Positions 1-9,298 of a stretch of 64,000 bases of DNA are shown here, piece after piece (the first letter of the stretch is position 1; every line of letters starts with the position of its first letter). The stretch covers positions 124,001-188,000 of the forward strand of contig NZ_JANZXN010000015.1 in NCBI RefSeq assembly GCF_025629245.1. Reading direction: 5' to 3'. This DNA is from Natronobiforma cellulositropha (GTDB lineage: Archaea > Halobacteriota > Halobacteria > Halobacteriales > Natrialbaceae). A program made the translations under genes and the position numbers. The notes under the pieces are model-generated. The model worked only from the letters and a program-made list of their open reading frames with translations, was not told where the DNA came from and did not search any database.

Positions 1-695
1 GAGTAGCGTGCACTGCCGATGCGGATGTCCGGACCGCCGGTGATGACGTCGTCGGCGGCGCTCGCGGCCCGGACGGCGAGACGACGTGCCTGGTCGATGT
101 CGCTCTCGTAGGTGACCTCGAACTGGATGGGGACTCGCGTCCGCTCGTCCTCCGCCGAGTAGTTGATGACGTCGCGCTCTCTGATCTCCGAGTTCGGGAT
201 GACGATGAACGTATTCTCGAGGGTGAAAATCTTCGTATACCGGATCGTGATGTCCTCGACGAAGCCACGGTGGCCCGCGTCCGGGAGTTCGATCATGTCA
301 CCGATTTCGTAGGGGCGGTCGGCGAGGACGAACAGGCCGTTGACGAAACTCCCGACCAGGGGTGCGAGGATCACACCGACGACGGCCGAGAAGACCGTCA
401 CCGACAACAGGAGTTCGAACCCGTCGAAGAGTATCGTCGCGACGACCAGGAGCGTAACGCCGAGGATGATCGCCCGGATGCCACGCAGAATCGTCCGCGT
501 GACGCTCGGCCGCTCGACCCGCTGGGCGACCGTCCGCGCAGTGAGTCGAACCACGAGTTTCGAGAGGTACCACCCGATAGCGAGGACGACGAGGGCGAGC
601 ACCAGCGACCCCACCCCCTCCGGGAGACCGATGCCGACGGTCTCCTCGAGTCTGCCGGTCAGGTTCCCGGTGTCACCCAGTACGTCCTCCTCCAT
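1..695 (-). CDS. MscS-family mechanosensitive ion channel (partial, C-terminus outside window)
   Basis: Reading the minus strand from an ATG at 695 gives an open frame that runs off the left edge. Hydrophobic helices near the N-terminus (roughly residues 25-50, 75-95 and 100-125) are followed by the MscS beta-domain pattern: residues such as NGLFVLADRPYEIGD, then FVEDITIRYT and IVIPNSEIRERDVINY. These are typical of small-conductance mechanosensitive channels, which open under membrane tension and release solutes on osmotic downshift. A second ATG at 709 is out of frame. The gene is divergent from the TrmB-type regulator. The family call is firm; the total length and C-terminal domain are not visible. 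Confidence 0.9.
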   Translation of the reverse strand, partial: MEEDVLGDTGNLTGRLEETVGIGLPEGVGSLVLALVVLAIGWYLSKLVVRLTARTVAQRVERPSVTRTILRGIRAIILGVTLLVVATILFDGFELLLSVTVFSAVVGVILAPLVGSFVNGLFVLADRPYEIGDMIELPDAGHRGFVEDITIRYTKIFTLENTFIVIPNSEIRERDVINYSAEDERTRVPIQFEVTYESDIDQARRLAVRAASAADDVITGGPDIRIGSARY

Positions 696-831
696 GCGCT
701 GATTCTCATGCGCTCGACGGTTAAGCATTCTGTCCGACGGGACCGACGTCGTCGAACACTACTCGATTTCGAAACAAAGTGTTACTCGGAACACAATAAT
801 ACGTTTATCGACGGCTCCCGTCGACTCGGCT
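696..831. promoter_or_regulatory. Divergent promoter region between mscS-like gene and trmB-like gene
   Basis: A TATA-like gtttat (803-808) lies about 27 bp before the ATG at 832, which fits a leaderless haloarchaeal promoter. Upstream is an inverted repeat AACACT (755-760) / AGTGTT (778-783), and the hexamer TACTCG occurs twice (760-765 and 783-788), 23 bp apart. TACT-type half sites are known for TrmB of Halobacterium, so autoregulation is possible; that is inference. Confidence 0.5.
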
Positions 832-1893
832 ATGGCGAGAGACGAACTCCGCTCGACCGTCGAACGTGTCGGCGACCGCTTCAACCTCGGCGAGTACGAG
901 ATTGACGCGTACCTGGCCGTCTTAGAACACGGCACGCTGACGGCGAGTGAGATCGCAGACAGTACGAGTATCCCCCAGCCACGAGTCTACGACACGGTCC
1001 GGAGCCTGAGCGACCGCGGACTCGTCGAACTCCGTGAATCCAGGCCGATGCAGGTCGTCGCCATCGACCCGACCGACGCCTTCGACGACGTCCACGCCGC
1101 ACTCGAGGAGATGATCGACGAACTCGAGGCGCGGTTCACTGCTCCGGCGCGCGACACCGAGGCGGTCTCGCTCGTGAAATCCCGCTCGACGATCCTCCGG
1201 TACATCGAGGAGGTGATCGACGCCGCCGAGTACGAACTCGCGTTGTCGTTGACGCCGGACCTGCTCGAGCGCTTCGAGGACGACCTGATGCGTGCACGCG
1301 CGAGCGGTGTCAGTACGGACCTGCTCATCACGCCCGCCGCGGACGCGCCCTCACCGGAGGAGTACGCGTACACGGAGGTCGCGACGGCCGCACGGGCGCG
1401 CCGGGGGATTACGACGCCGGTGATCGCCGTCGCCGACGGCACCTACTCGATCTACGCCACCCAGGACGCCTTACGCGACGACCAGGACCGCTACGGCGTC
1501 ATCTTCAACCGGTCTGCACTCGGCTTTCTGATCTCCGGATTCTTCGGGACCGTCCTCTGGACGACCGCGGAGACCACCCTCGGCGAGGACACGGAGAGCC
1601 GACCGTTCCCGCGCCGCTACGCCTCCATCCGCCGCTGCGTCAAAGAACTGATCGACGCCGGCGGCGAGTTCTACGCGACGATCGACGGCCGCGACGTCGA
1701 ATCCGGCCGCTCGAGAGTCGTCCGCGGGAAAGTCACCGACGTCTCCTTCGAGATGACCGAAGAGGTCGCCGCCCTCTCGCTCGAGACCGACGACGGAATC
1801 GTCACCGTCGGCGGCCGGGTCGCCGCACTCGAGGAGATCGAAGCCTACGAGATCCGCGTCGGCCGCCACCGGCCACCGGCCTACGAGGAGTGA
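832..1893 (+). CDS. TrmB-family transcriptional regulator
   Basis: 353 residues, close to the usual TrmB length. The N-terminal 15-75 region is a winged helix ([22 protein letters not shown], then [19 protein letters not shown]). A central part from about residue 115 ([18 protein letters not shown]) matches the phospholipase-D-like effector domain, and the C-terminal beta-rich region is the expected sugar-binding portion. TrmB proteins in archaea sense sugars and control sugar ABC transporters and central carbon genes. The next plus-strand operon is a carbohydrate ABC importer, so this is its likely regulator. The effector sugar cannot be told from sequence. Confidence 0.88.
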   Translation: MARDELRSTVERVGDRFNLGEYEIDAYLAVLEHGTLTASEIADSTSIPQPRVYDTVRSLSDRGLVELRESRPMQVVAIDPTDAFDDVHAALEEMIDELEARFTAPARDTEAVSLVKSRSTILRYIEEVIDAAEYELALSLTPDLLERFEDDLMRARASGVSTDLLITPAADAPSPEEYAYTEVATAARARRGITTPVIAVADGTYSIYATQDALRDDQDRYGVIFNRSALGFLISGFFGTVLWTTAETTLGEDTESRPFPRRYASIRRCVKELIDAGGEFYATIDGRDVESGRSRVVRGKVTDVSFEMTEEVAALSLETDDGIVTVGGRVAALEEIEAYEIRVGRHRPPAYEE

Positions 1894-1927
1894 GCGTCGG
1901 TCGGCCGCCGTCCGTCGCTGTGTGCGG

Positions 1928-2764
1928 TCACCGGAATGTGAACAGCCGAACCGAACACGACTGACAGACGAGTTTCTCCGCGGGCGTCTTTCCGACCGGC
2001 GTCACCTCTCCACAGCAGGTCGACGCCGAGACAACCAGTTCCGCATCACAGAGCGGGCAGTGCTCGAGCAAACTCCGGAGCGGTCGCCCCGCGGCCAGCC
2101 GAATCCGCTCGTCGGTGACCGTCTCCTCGAGCGCCCGCATCGCGGCGAGTTCGGCGACGGCGATGGCGTGGGGCAGTAACACGATCGGACCCGCAACGGG
2201 GTCGAGAACGACGTAGGACCGCCCCCAGCGCGTCTTCGGATACGCCTCGAGCGTGTCCGGCGTCAGGTCGTCGGCGGCGCGCGCGAGGTCGGCTAGCTCA
2301 CGCTCGCGCAAGCGGGTCGTCTCCTCGCGCCAGCGCGTTCGAAACGTCGGGTCGAGGTCGAGCGTGTCACCGTCGGCGACGAGGACGCCGGTCTCGAGGA
2401 GCGTCTCGAGGACGGCGTCACCGCTCGGTGCGTCCGCCTCCTGGCCCGTTTCACCGGCCGTGTCGGGCGAGGCGTCGCCGGTGTCGGCCAGTGATCCGGG
2501 CGCTCGCTCGTGGTCGAACGGATCGCCGGGGAGCACTGAGACCAGTTGCGGAGCGAAGCGAGGCGTGTACGGCACGAGGTAGCCGCGCAGGGCGATCACA
2601 CAGACGCCGACGAGGAACAACACGCCAGCGAGTGCCGGCTGGCCGAGGAAGACGACGACCGTGACGCCCATCCAGAGGAGGACGACGTTGACGACCGTAC
2701 ACGGCCAGCAGCGGTTCTCGCCGGTGAACGCTGGCTCGCGGACTCGCTCTACGAGAGTGGCCAT
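1928..2764 (-). CDS. Conserved membrane/zinc-ribbon protein of unknown function
   Basis: 278 residues from the ATG at 2764; the open frame extends further upstream but lacks protein-like composition there. Two hydrophobic segments (about residues 18-60) follow a short cytoplasmic start containing NRCWPC. The middle is acidic and charged, and the C-terminus has four cysteine positions in a zinc-ribbon-like arrangement (CPLCDAELV, STCCGEV, CQSCSVRLF). I do not recognise a named family. It sits between trmB and the sugar importer on the opposite strand, so any link to sugar uptake is unproven. Confidence 0.7.
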   Translation of the reverse strand: MATLVERVREPAFTGENRCWPCTVVNVVLLWMGVTVVVFLGQPALAGVLFLVGVCVIALRGYLVPYTPRFAPQLVSVLPGDPFDHERAPGSLADTGDASPDTAGETGQEADAPSGDAVLETLLETGVLVADGDTLDLDPTFRTRWREETTRLRERELADLARAADDLTPDTLEAYPKTRWGRSYVVLDPVAGPIVLLPHAIAVAELAAMRALEETVTDERIRLAAGRPLRSLLEHCPLCDAELVVSASTCCGEVTPVGKTPAEKLVCQSCSVRLFTFR

Positions 2765-3007
2765 GGACCCAGTTCTGGAGCCGACGGCTTGAGCGTAGCG
2801 ACCGTTGTCAGCGCGCGCCACGGTTCGTTCACCGACGGTGCGACGGGAGACGGCTGCGTGGCGGCCGGCGGCCACCGACCGTGTGAGAGCCAGCAACGGC
2901 AAGCTCAGGTCCCACCGTTCGGTCCCATTACCGACAGGCAGTGGAGGTATGCAGAGACAAACCGCATACAGGCGGTGTGACGATGGTGTACACGCTCGGC
3001 CGATAGA

Positions 3008-3025
3008 TTACTACTACATAAGTAA
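3008..3025. promoter_or_regulatory. Candidate TrmB operator, TTACT-N8-AGTAA
   Basis: An 18-bp interrupted palindrome, TTACT at 3008-3012 and AGTAA at 3021-3025, lies about 85 bp upstream of the TATA box of the sugar-binding protein gene. The known Halobacterium TrmB motif is TACT-N7/8-GAGTA, which this nearly matches. A TrmB-type regulator is encoded just upstream. Operator function is inference. Confidence 0.5.
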
Positions 3026-3107
3026 ATCGATCGTGGTAAGATTATCTTTCTGTGAGTGTACGCAGTCTCCGACTTTCTCCTTTTCGACACCTGTTGTATC
3101 GCTCGAA

Positions 3108-3143
3108 TCAAATATAAACGCCTGTACACCGGAGTACACTGGT
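3108..3143 (+). promoter_or_regulatory. Promoter of the sugar ABC importer operon
   Basis: The sequence aatataaa around 3111-3118 is a good archaeal TATA box, 27-30 bp before the ATG at 3144, predicting a leaderless or nearly leaderless transcript. Its position decides the start: the open frame continues upstream for over 100 codons, but that part overlaps the promoter. The 2765-3107 stretch holds no other gene that I recognise. Confidence 0.6.
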
Positions 3144-4589
3144 ATGCCTGAGAAGGATTCACACGGTGCAAGTGGCAGGGGTGTCTCCAGACGGACCTTC
3201 GTGAAGGCCGCCGGCGCTTCCGGTGCGGCCGTGAGCATGGCCGGGTGTATCTACGGGAACGGCGGTCCCGGTGAAGACGCCGTCGTCTTCGGGTTCGACC
3301 CCGACTCCGCACAGGAAGTCGGCGACGAGATTATCGACCTCTACTACGAGAACGGTCTCAGCGAGGAGGTCGAACTCGAGTTACAGCCCGGGGCCTCTGA
3401 CACCGGTGAACGCCGGGACAACTACGAGACGCTGCTCGATACCGGAGAGACCGAACCCGACATCATGCTGATGGACAACGGCTGGGTGAACATCTTCATC
3501 CAGCAGGGGCTGATCGCGAACATGAGCGACGTCCTCGACGACGAGGATATCGAGCGCCTCGATACCGAGTACTTCGAGGCGTTCACCGACACGGCCAGAG
3601 ACCCCGAGACCGACGACATCTACGGCGTGCCACTGTTCCCTGACTTCGGGACGATGCAGTACCGCAAGGACTACGCACGCGAGGCGGGCTACGACGACGA
3701 CGACTTCGAGGAGTGGGCGACCGAGCCGATGACCTGGGAGGAGTGGTCGCAGATTACCGCCGAGATGGTCGAGACCTCCGACGCGAGTTTCGGTCTCTCG
3801 ACGCAGTTCGCCATCTACGAGGGGACCTCCTGTTGTTCGTTCAACGAGGTGCTCACCTCCTGGGGTGGCGGCTACTTCGGCGGCGAACCCGACCTGTTCG
3901 GTCCCGTCGGCGACCGTGAGGTCACCGTTGACGAGTCCGAGTTCGTCGACGCGCTCGCGATGATGCGGACGTTCGTCGACGGCGACGACCCGAACGCGCT
4001 CGATGAGTTCGAGGGCGACCTCGCACCGACGGACATCACCGAGTGGTCGGAAGACGAGTCGTTCCCGCAGATGGAAAACGGCAGCGCCGCGATGCACCGC
4101 AACTGGCCGTACGCCATCGCCGCTCTCGGCGAGGAGTTCGGCACCGACAACTACGGGACGATGCCGATTCCGTACGCCGTCTCCGAGGAAGACGCCGCCC
4201 AGGAGGGTATGGGCGGCACCGCCTCCGCACTCGGTGGCTGGCACATCGTCCTGAACCCGAACTCCGAACGCCAGGAGGACGCCCTCGAAGTCATCCAGAC
4301 CTCGATGGTCGACGAGTTCAACCTCGGCCTGCTGGAACTGTGGGGCTGGCTCCCACCGAAGCCCGAACTCTTCGAGTCGGAGGAAGCCGAACAACTCGAG
4401 CCCATCGGCGAGTACATGGATACCCTCCGGGTCGCCGGTGAGAACGCCGTCGCCCGGCCGGTGACCGAGGTGTGGCCGACCCAGGCCGAACTGATCGCCC
4501 AGGAGGCAAACAGCGCCGTGGCAGGGACGAAATCCCCCGAGGAGGCCGCCGCAGACCTCCAGTCCGGGCTCGAGCAAACGGAGACCTGA
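3144..4589 (+). CDS. Sugar ABC transporter substrate-binding lipoprotein
   Basis: 481 residues. The N-terminus has a twin-arginine signal (SRRTFVKAAG, RR at 16-17) ending in the lipobox SMAGC with Cys35, so the protein is Tat-exported and lipid-anchored. The rest fits extracellular solute-binding family 1 (maltose/glycerol-3-phosphate type), with the ligand-pocket style segments DIMLMDNGWVNIFIQQG, FPDFGTMQYRKDY and MHRNWPYAIAALG. It captures a carbohydrate for the membrane permeases encoded 3 bp downstream. The gene follows a TrmB-type regulator and a candidate TrmB site. The exact sugar is unknown. Confidence 0.9.
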   Translation: MPEKDSHGASGRGVSRRTFVKAAGASGAAVSMAGCIYGNGGPGEDAVVFGFDPDSAQEVGDEIIDLYYENGLSEEVELELQPGASDTGERRDNYETLLDTGETEPDIMLMDNGWVNIFIQQGLIANMSDVLDDEDIERLDTEYFEAFTDTARDPETDDIYGVPLFPDFGTMQYRKDYAREAGYDDDDFEEWATEPMTWEEWSQITAEMVETSDASFGLSTQFAIYEGTSCCSFNEVLTSWGGGYFGGEPDLFGPVGDREVTVDESEFVDALAMMRTFVDGDDPNALDEFEGDLAPTDITEWSEDESFPQMENGSAAMHRNWPYAIAALGEEFGTDNYGTMPIPYAVSEEDAAQEGMGGTASALGGWHIVLNPNSERQEDALEVIQTSMVDEFNLGLLELWGWLPPKPELFESEEAEQLEPIGEYMDTLRVAGENAVARPVTEVWPTQAELIAQEANSAVAGTKSPEEAAADLQSGLEQTET

Positions 4590-4592
4590 TCG

Positions 4593-5615
4593 ATGGCCGC
4601 AGAGACAGACGAGAGCGGGCCCACGCGTGAGACCCGCCGTTCGGGACCGCTCGTGGCGATCACTCGCTGGATGGAGAACCTCGGGGAGACCGGCTTCGCG
4701 TACCTCCTGCTGACGCCGGTGTTCGTCCTCCTCGGGGCGATCGCGCTCTATCCGCTCTTGCGGACGCTCGAGCTCTCACTGTACACCAACATCATCGGTG
4801 TTGGTGAGCCCGAGTTCGTCGGTCTCGACCACTACGTCAGCCTGTTCACCGGCGCGTCCGACCCCTGGCTCCCCGGGACGTCGGCGTTCCTCTGGGGTGA
4901 CGTAACGCTCAGCAGTACGTTCCCGTTCATCCACGTCGAGGGGCTGTTACGGAGCGCCCTCGCGGTGACGCTCATATTCACGCTCGTGAGCGTCTTCTTC
5001 GAGACGATCATCGGCTTCGGCCAGGCACTCGTCTTAGACCAGGAGTTCCGGGGCCGGAGCTGGGTCCGCGTCGCCATCATCATCCCGTGGGCGATTCCCA
5101 TCGTCATCCAGGGGATGATCTTCTACCTGATGTTCCACCCGAGTACCGGCTTCGCGACCGAGTACCTCGGCGCGTGGGGCATCGTCGCCGAGACGAACAC
5201 GCTCAACGATCCGTTCAGTTCGCTGTTGATCGTCACCGTCGCCGACATCTGGAAGACCTCCGCGTTCATGGCGCTGCTCATCCTCGCGGGTCTCCAGAGC
5301 ATCGACCGCAGCCTCTACGACGTCGCCCGGGTCGCGGGCGCCTCGCGCTGGCAGCAGTTCAAGCTGATCACCTTCCCGCTCATCCTCCCGACGCTCGGCG
5401 TCGCCATCCTCTTCCGGACGATCGACGCCATGCGCGTCTACGGACTGATCGACTCGGTCTCGAGCTGTACCGTCGTCCCCTCGCTCTCGTGTATGGTCGT
5501 CGCGACGTTCGGCAGCCAGCGCGGACTGGCGTCGGCTATCGCGTTCGTCACGGCCATCATCATCGGGATCGCCGTCCTCGGCGTCATCTACCAGCAGTAC
5601 AAGGAGGGGATCTAG
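4593..5615 (+). CDS. Sugar ABC transporter permease (MalF/UgpA type)
   Basis: 340 residues with six or more membrane helices and the cytoplasmic EAA loop visible as LYDVARVAGASRWQQFKLITFP near residues 242-262. This loop contacts the ATPase. The first ATG lies 3 bp after the binding-protein stop, and the second permease starts directly after this stop, so the three are co-transcribed. It forms the translocation channel with the next gene product. The family call (binding-protein-dependent transport inner membrane component) is firm; substrate is unknown. Confidence 0.9.
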   Translation: MAAETDESGPTRETRRSGPLVAITRWMENLGETGFAYLLLTPVFVLLGAIALYPLLRTLELSLYTNIIGVGEPEFVGLDHYVSLFTGASDPWLPGTSAFLWGDVTLSSTFPFIHVEGLLRSALAVTLIFTLVSVFFETIIGFGQALVLDQEFRGRSWVRVAIIIPWAIPIVIQGMIFYLMFHPSTGFATEYLGAWGIVAETNTLNDPFSSLLIVTVADIWKTSAFMALLILAGLQSIDRSLYDVARVAGASRWQQFKLITFPLILPTLGVAILFRTIDAMRVYGLIDSVSSCTVVPSLSCMVVATFGSQRGLASAIAFVTAIIIGIAVLGVIYQQYKEGI

Positions 5616-6608
5616 ATGGCCGCAGAGACGCCGACGGAGACCCAGCCACGGACGGACGAGACGGAGCGTGAAGGACCGCTCGCGCGCTGGACCCAGGGTG
5701 TGATTTCGGACCCCGACCGGCGAAAACTGTTGTACCGGGCGTTGTTCTACGTCATCACGCTCTTCTTCCTCGTGACGACGCTGTTTCCGTTCTACTGGCT
5801 GCTGGTACTCGCGCTGACGCCGAACAGCCTCATCCTCGCCGGTGACTGGGATCTGCCGTTCCTGCGCCCACAGGGGTTCAACCCCGAGGCGTTCGTCGAG
5901 GTGTTCCAGCAGATTCCGTTCCACCTCTACGTGTTCAACAGCTTCGTCCTCGCGACGGCGACGACGATCATCGTCATCGTCATCGCGAGCCTCGCGGGCT
6001 ACGTCTTCGGCCGGCTCAGCTTCCCCGGCCGGGGCCCGCTGATGCTCGCCATCCTGATGGTCTCGTACTTCCCGCCAGCGGCGTTTCTCATCCCGCTGTT
6101 CGAGGCGTTCACTGGCAACGTGATCGTGATTCCCTTCCTCGGGATTCCGCTGTTCGAACCGCCGCGGCTGGTCAACACCCCTGGCTCGATGGTCCTCCCG
6201 TTCAGCGCGCTCTTCCTCCCGCTGTCGATTTTCATCCTCACCACCTTCTACGCACAGATCCCGGACGGCTTAGAGGACGCCGCTCGAGTCGAGGGTACCA
6301 CCCGTCTCGGCGCACTGTTCAGAGTCATCATGCCGCTGTCGGCGCCCGGCGTGGCGACGGCCGCGGTGTTGACGTTCATCGCCGTCTACAACGAGTACTT
6401 CTTCAGTTCGATCATGGCGCTCGGCAACGAGCCCCAGCAGTGGTCGCCGCTGGTCGGCGGCCTGTTGCAGTACCAGTCGCTGTACTCGACGGAGTTCAAC
6501 CTCATGGCCGCGGCGAGTATCGTCGGGGTGCTCCCCGTCGTCATCCTCGTCGTCGTCGCCCAGGAACGCATCGTGAGCGGACTGACCGCTGGCGCACTCA
6601 AAGAGTAA
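5616..6608 (+). CDS. Sugar ABC transporter permease (MalG/UgpE type)
   Basis: 330 residues. A cytoplasmic head precedes a helix at about residues 40-65, followed by further helices and the EAA loop GLEDAARVEGTTRLGALFRVIMP around residues 210-232. The start abuts the stop of the first permease (tagATG), so translation is likely coupled. Both permeases begin with the same hexapeptide MAAETX-like start, which may reflect ancient duplication or shared initiation context. It is the second half of the carbohydrate channel. Confidence 0.9.
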   Translation: MAAETPTETQPRTDETEREGPLARWTQGVISDPDRRKLLYRALFYVITLFFLVTTLFPFYWLLVLALTPNSLILAGDWDLPFLRPQGFNPEAFVEVFQQIPFHLYVFNSFVLATATTIIVIVIASLAGYVFGRLSFPGRGPLMLAILMVSYFPPAAFLIPLFEAFTGNVIVIPFLGIPLFEPPRLVNTPGSMVLPFSALFLPLSIFILTTFYAQIPDGLEDAARVEGTTRLGALFRVIMPLSAPGVATAAVLTFIAVYNEYFFSSIMALGNEPQQWSPLVGGLLQYQSLYSTEFNLMAAASIVGVLPVVILVVVAQERIVSGLTAGALKE

Positions 6609-6615
6609 CAAACCA

Positions 6616-7845
6616 ATGGCACGAGTTACCCTCGAACACATCACGAAACGCTACGAAGACGTCACCGCAGTCGACGACATGAACGTCGAGATCAGAGACG
6701 GCGAGTTCGTCTGTCTCGTCGGTCCCTCCGGCTGTGGGAAGTCGACGACGATGGAGATCGTCGCCGGTCTCACCACGCCCACCGAGGGCACGGTCTTCAT
6801 CGGCGACGCCGACGTGACGAAACTGCCGCCGAAAGACCGCGGCGTCGCGATGGTCTTTCAGAACATCGCGCTCTTTCCCCACATGAACGTCTGGGAGAAC
6901 ATCTCGTTCGGTCTCCGCCTCCGGAAGTTCGACACCGACGAGATCGACCGGCGGGTCGAACACGCCGCCGACATCGTCCAGCTCGAGGGCATGTTAGAGC
7001 GGATGCCCGACGAGATGTCCGGCGGCCAGCGCCAGCGCGTCGCCATCGCCCGCGCCATCGTCCGCAACCCGGACGTGTTCCTGATGGACGAACCGCTCGC
7101 GAACCTGGACGCGAAACTGCGCGTCCACATGCGCACCGAACTCCAGCGCCTGCACAAAGAACTCGACACGACGATCATCTACGTCACTCACGACCAGGCC
7201 GAAGCGATGACGATGTCCGATCGCATCGCCGTCATCAACGCAGGCCGTCTCCAACAGATCGACCCGCCGCTGATCTGCTACAACGAACCGGCGAACCTCT
7301 TCGTCGCCGGCTTCATCGGGTCGCCGTCGATGAACTTCGTCGAGGGAGACCTCACCCGTGACGGGCTGGAGACGCCGAACTTCTCAGTCGAGTTCGACCC
7401 CTCACAGGTTCCGAACGCGACCGTCGGCGACCGACTGACTCTCGGCATCAGGCCCGAGGACGTCTTCCTCGAGCACCGCGCGGGCAATCTCGAGACGACG
7501 ACCGACCCCATCGACGCGGTCACCGACGTGCTCGAGCCGATGGGCGACGAAATCTTCGTCTACCTCCTGCTCGACGAGTCGGCCGAACGGTCGATGGAAG
7601 ACGCCCTCGCGACGCCGAATCAGTTGCTGATGAGCGTCAGCCCCGACACGGAGATTCACGAAGACGAACGGACGAACGTCGTCCTCGACCGCTCGAAGGT
7701 CCACCTCTTCGACACCGACACGGGCGAAGCGCTCGTCCACGGTATCGACGACCTCCCCGGTCCCACCGCAGGTGCCGACACCGGTGCGGGGACGGCGGGA
7801 ACTGAAACCCGTGCCACCGGGTCGGGCACTGACACGGAGCGCTGA
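6616..7845 (+). CDS. Sugar ABC transporter ATP-binding protein (MalK/UgpC/MsmX type)
   Basis: 409 residues. Walker A GPSGCGKST at 36-44, Q-loop FQNIALFPHM near 81, signature MSGGQRQRVAIARA from 134, Walker B VFLMDEPLANLD with D158, and H-loop THDQAEAMT are all intact. After the nucleotide-binding domain comes the MalK-type OB-fold regulatory domain (RLTLGIRPEDVFL). The last 35 residues are a Gly/Thr/Asp-rich tail, unlike the core family. It powers the importer and is the fourth gene of the operon. Confidence 0.92.
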   Translation: MARVTLEHITKRYEDVTAVDDMNVEIRDGEFVCLVGPSGCGKSTTMEIVAGLTTPTEGTVFIGDADVTKLPPKDRGVAMVFQNIALFPHMNVWENISFGLRLRKFDTDEIDRRVEHAADIVQLEGMLERMPDEMSGGQRQRVAIARAIVRNPDVFLMDEPLANLDAKLRVHMRTELQRLHKELDTTIIYVTHDQAEAMTMSDRIAVINAGRLQQIDPPLICYNEPANLFVAGFIGSPSMNFVEGDLTRDGLETPNFSVEFDPSQVPNATVGDRLTLGIRPEDVFLEHRAGNLETTTDPIDAVTDVLEPMGDEIFVYLLLDESAERSMEDALATPNQLLMSVSPDTEIHEDERTNVVLDRSKVHLFDTDTGEALVHGIDDLPGPTAGADTGAGTAGTETRATGSGTDTER

Positions 7846-7847
7846 CC

Positions 7848-8051
7848 ATGCTCGAGTGGGTTGTGCTCTTCTACCTGGTCGGCGTGTTCGTCCTCTTTTT
7901 CTTCTGGATCTACGGCATCGTGTCGTTCGCGCTCGATCTGAAGAACAAGATCGTCCCCGGCATCAGACGCTACCGGCGTGGGCGGGCCGCCATCGAGGAG
8001 AAACGCGAGCGAGAGGACAGACGGGAGGAAGAAGAACGACAGCTTTACTGA
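7848..8051 (+). CDS. Small membrane protein of the sugar importer operon
   Basis: 67 residues starting 2 bp after the ATPase stop. One strong membrane helix (WVVLFYLVGVFVLFFFWIYG, residues 4-23) is followed by a charged tail rich in Arg, Glu and Lys that is probably a cytoplasmic helix. I do not recognise a named family. Its place inside a tightly packed operon suggests an accessory subunit of the transporter, which is inference. Confidence 0.75.
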   Translation: MLEWVVLFYLVGVFVLFFFWIYGIVSFALDLKNKIVPGIRRYRRGRAAIEEKREREDRREEEERQLY

Positions 8052-8134
8052 TCGGTGCGTGCGTAGGCTGGCTATACTAAGGAGGTAGCCGTTCCATCCA
8101 CTGGACGCACCGCCGTGCAGCCACCCACTACACT

Positions 8135-9208
8135 ATGTCGACGATAGAGACACCCGCCGACGTCCGAACTGGCATCGTCGGTCTCGGAAACATCGGCCAC
8201 TTCCACGCCGAACGGCTCGTCGAACACGGCGGGACGCTGGCCGGAGGGATGGACGTTTCCGCCGAGGCACGGCAACACTTCGCCAGGCGCTACGGCGTTC
8301 CTGTGTACGACGACTATCAAGGCCTCTACGACGAGGTCGACGCCGTCATCGTCACGACGCCCAACAAGTTCCACGAGCCGTACACCGTCGCCGCCCTCGA
8401 GCGTGGTCTCCACGTCCTGCTCGAGAAGCCGCTGGCACACCGCCTGGAGAGCGCAGAACGCATCGCCGAGGCGGCGGCCGTCGCCGACGCACACTGTATG
8501 ATCGGCTTCAACAACCGGTTCTCGAACGCCGTCTCCATCGTGAAAAACCGGATCGACCGGGACGACCTCGGCGAGGTCACCCACATCGAGGCGAACTACG
8601 TCCGGCGGCGGGGCGTCCCCGGCCGTGGCTCGTGGTTCACCCGCGAGTCGATCGCCGGCGGCGGTGCGCTCATCGACCTCGGCGTCCACGCCATCGACCT
8701 CTCGTTGTTCCTCCTCGAGTACCCACCGATCGAGGAGGTGACCGGCATCGTCAGATCGGAGTTCGGCTCCCGGGAGGACTACGCCTACCTCGACATGTGG
8801 GGAGAAGACGCCGGTTCCTCGGGGTTCGACGTCGACGACTCCGCGAGCGCGTTCATCCGCTGTGAGGGCGAGCGGACCATCTCACTCGAGGTCGCCTGGG
8901 CGACGAACCGGCCCGCGAACCACGAGTTCGTCGTCCGCGGCACCGACGCGGCCGCCCGCTTCGACCTCCTCGAGAACGATCTCTCGTTTCACTCGACCGG
9001 CGCTGCGGGAACCGCCTACCACGAGGACACCGACATCGAGACGCGACAGAACGATACCCACACGGACGAACAGCAGGCGTTCTTCGACGCCATCGTCACC
9101 GGCCGCGGCGTCGACGACAGCGTCGAACACGCCCTCGCCGTCCAGCGGGTGATCGACGCCATCTACCGCTCGAGTGAGGGTGGACAGACGGTCTGTCCGG
9201 ACGGGTAG
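8135..9208 (+). CDS. Gfo/Idh/MocA-family oxidoreductase
   Basis: 357 residues. The N-terminus has the Rossmann motif GIVGLGNIGHFHAERL, the signature EKPLAHRLESAERI lies near residue 105, and the C-terminal alpha/beta domain contains GGGALIDLGVHAIDLSLFLL with the H-x-x-D pattern used for sugar binding. Members oxidise sugars, inositols or sugar acids with NAD(P). It follows the importer by 83 bp in the same direction, so it may process the imported sugar; the substrate is not predictable. Confidence 0.9.
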   Translation: MSTIETPADVRTGIVGLGNIGHFHAERLVEHGGTLAGGMDVSAEARQHFARRYGVPVYDDYQGLYDEVDAVIVTTPNKFHEPYTVAALERGLHVLLEKPLAHRLESAERIAEAAAVADAHCMIGFNNRFSNAVSIVKNRIDRDDLGEVTHIEANYVRRRGVPGRGSWFTRESIAGGGALIDLGVHAIDLSLFLLEYPPIEEVTGIVRSEFGSREDYAYLDMWGEDAGSSGFDVDDSASAFIRCEGERTISLEVAWATNRPANHEFVVRGTDAAARFDLLENDLSFHSTGAAGTAYHEDTDIETRQNDTHTDEQQAFFDAIVTGRGVDDSVEHALAVQRVIDAIYRSSEGGQTVCPDG

Positions 9209-9298
9209 CGGACTGGCGGCGCTCACGCGTGCTCTCGCGCTCCACGCACTCATCCTCCTTGGCCACCCCTCACACCCCCGCGCACGCTCTCTGCGCAC

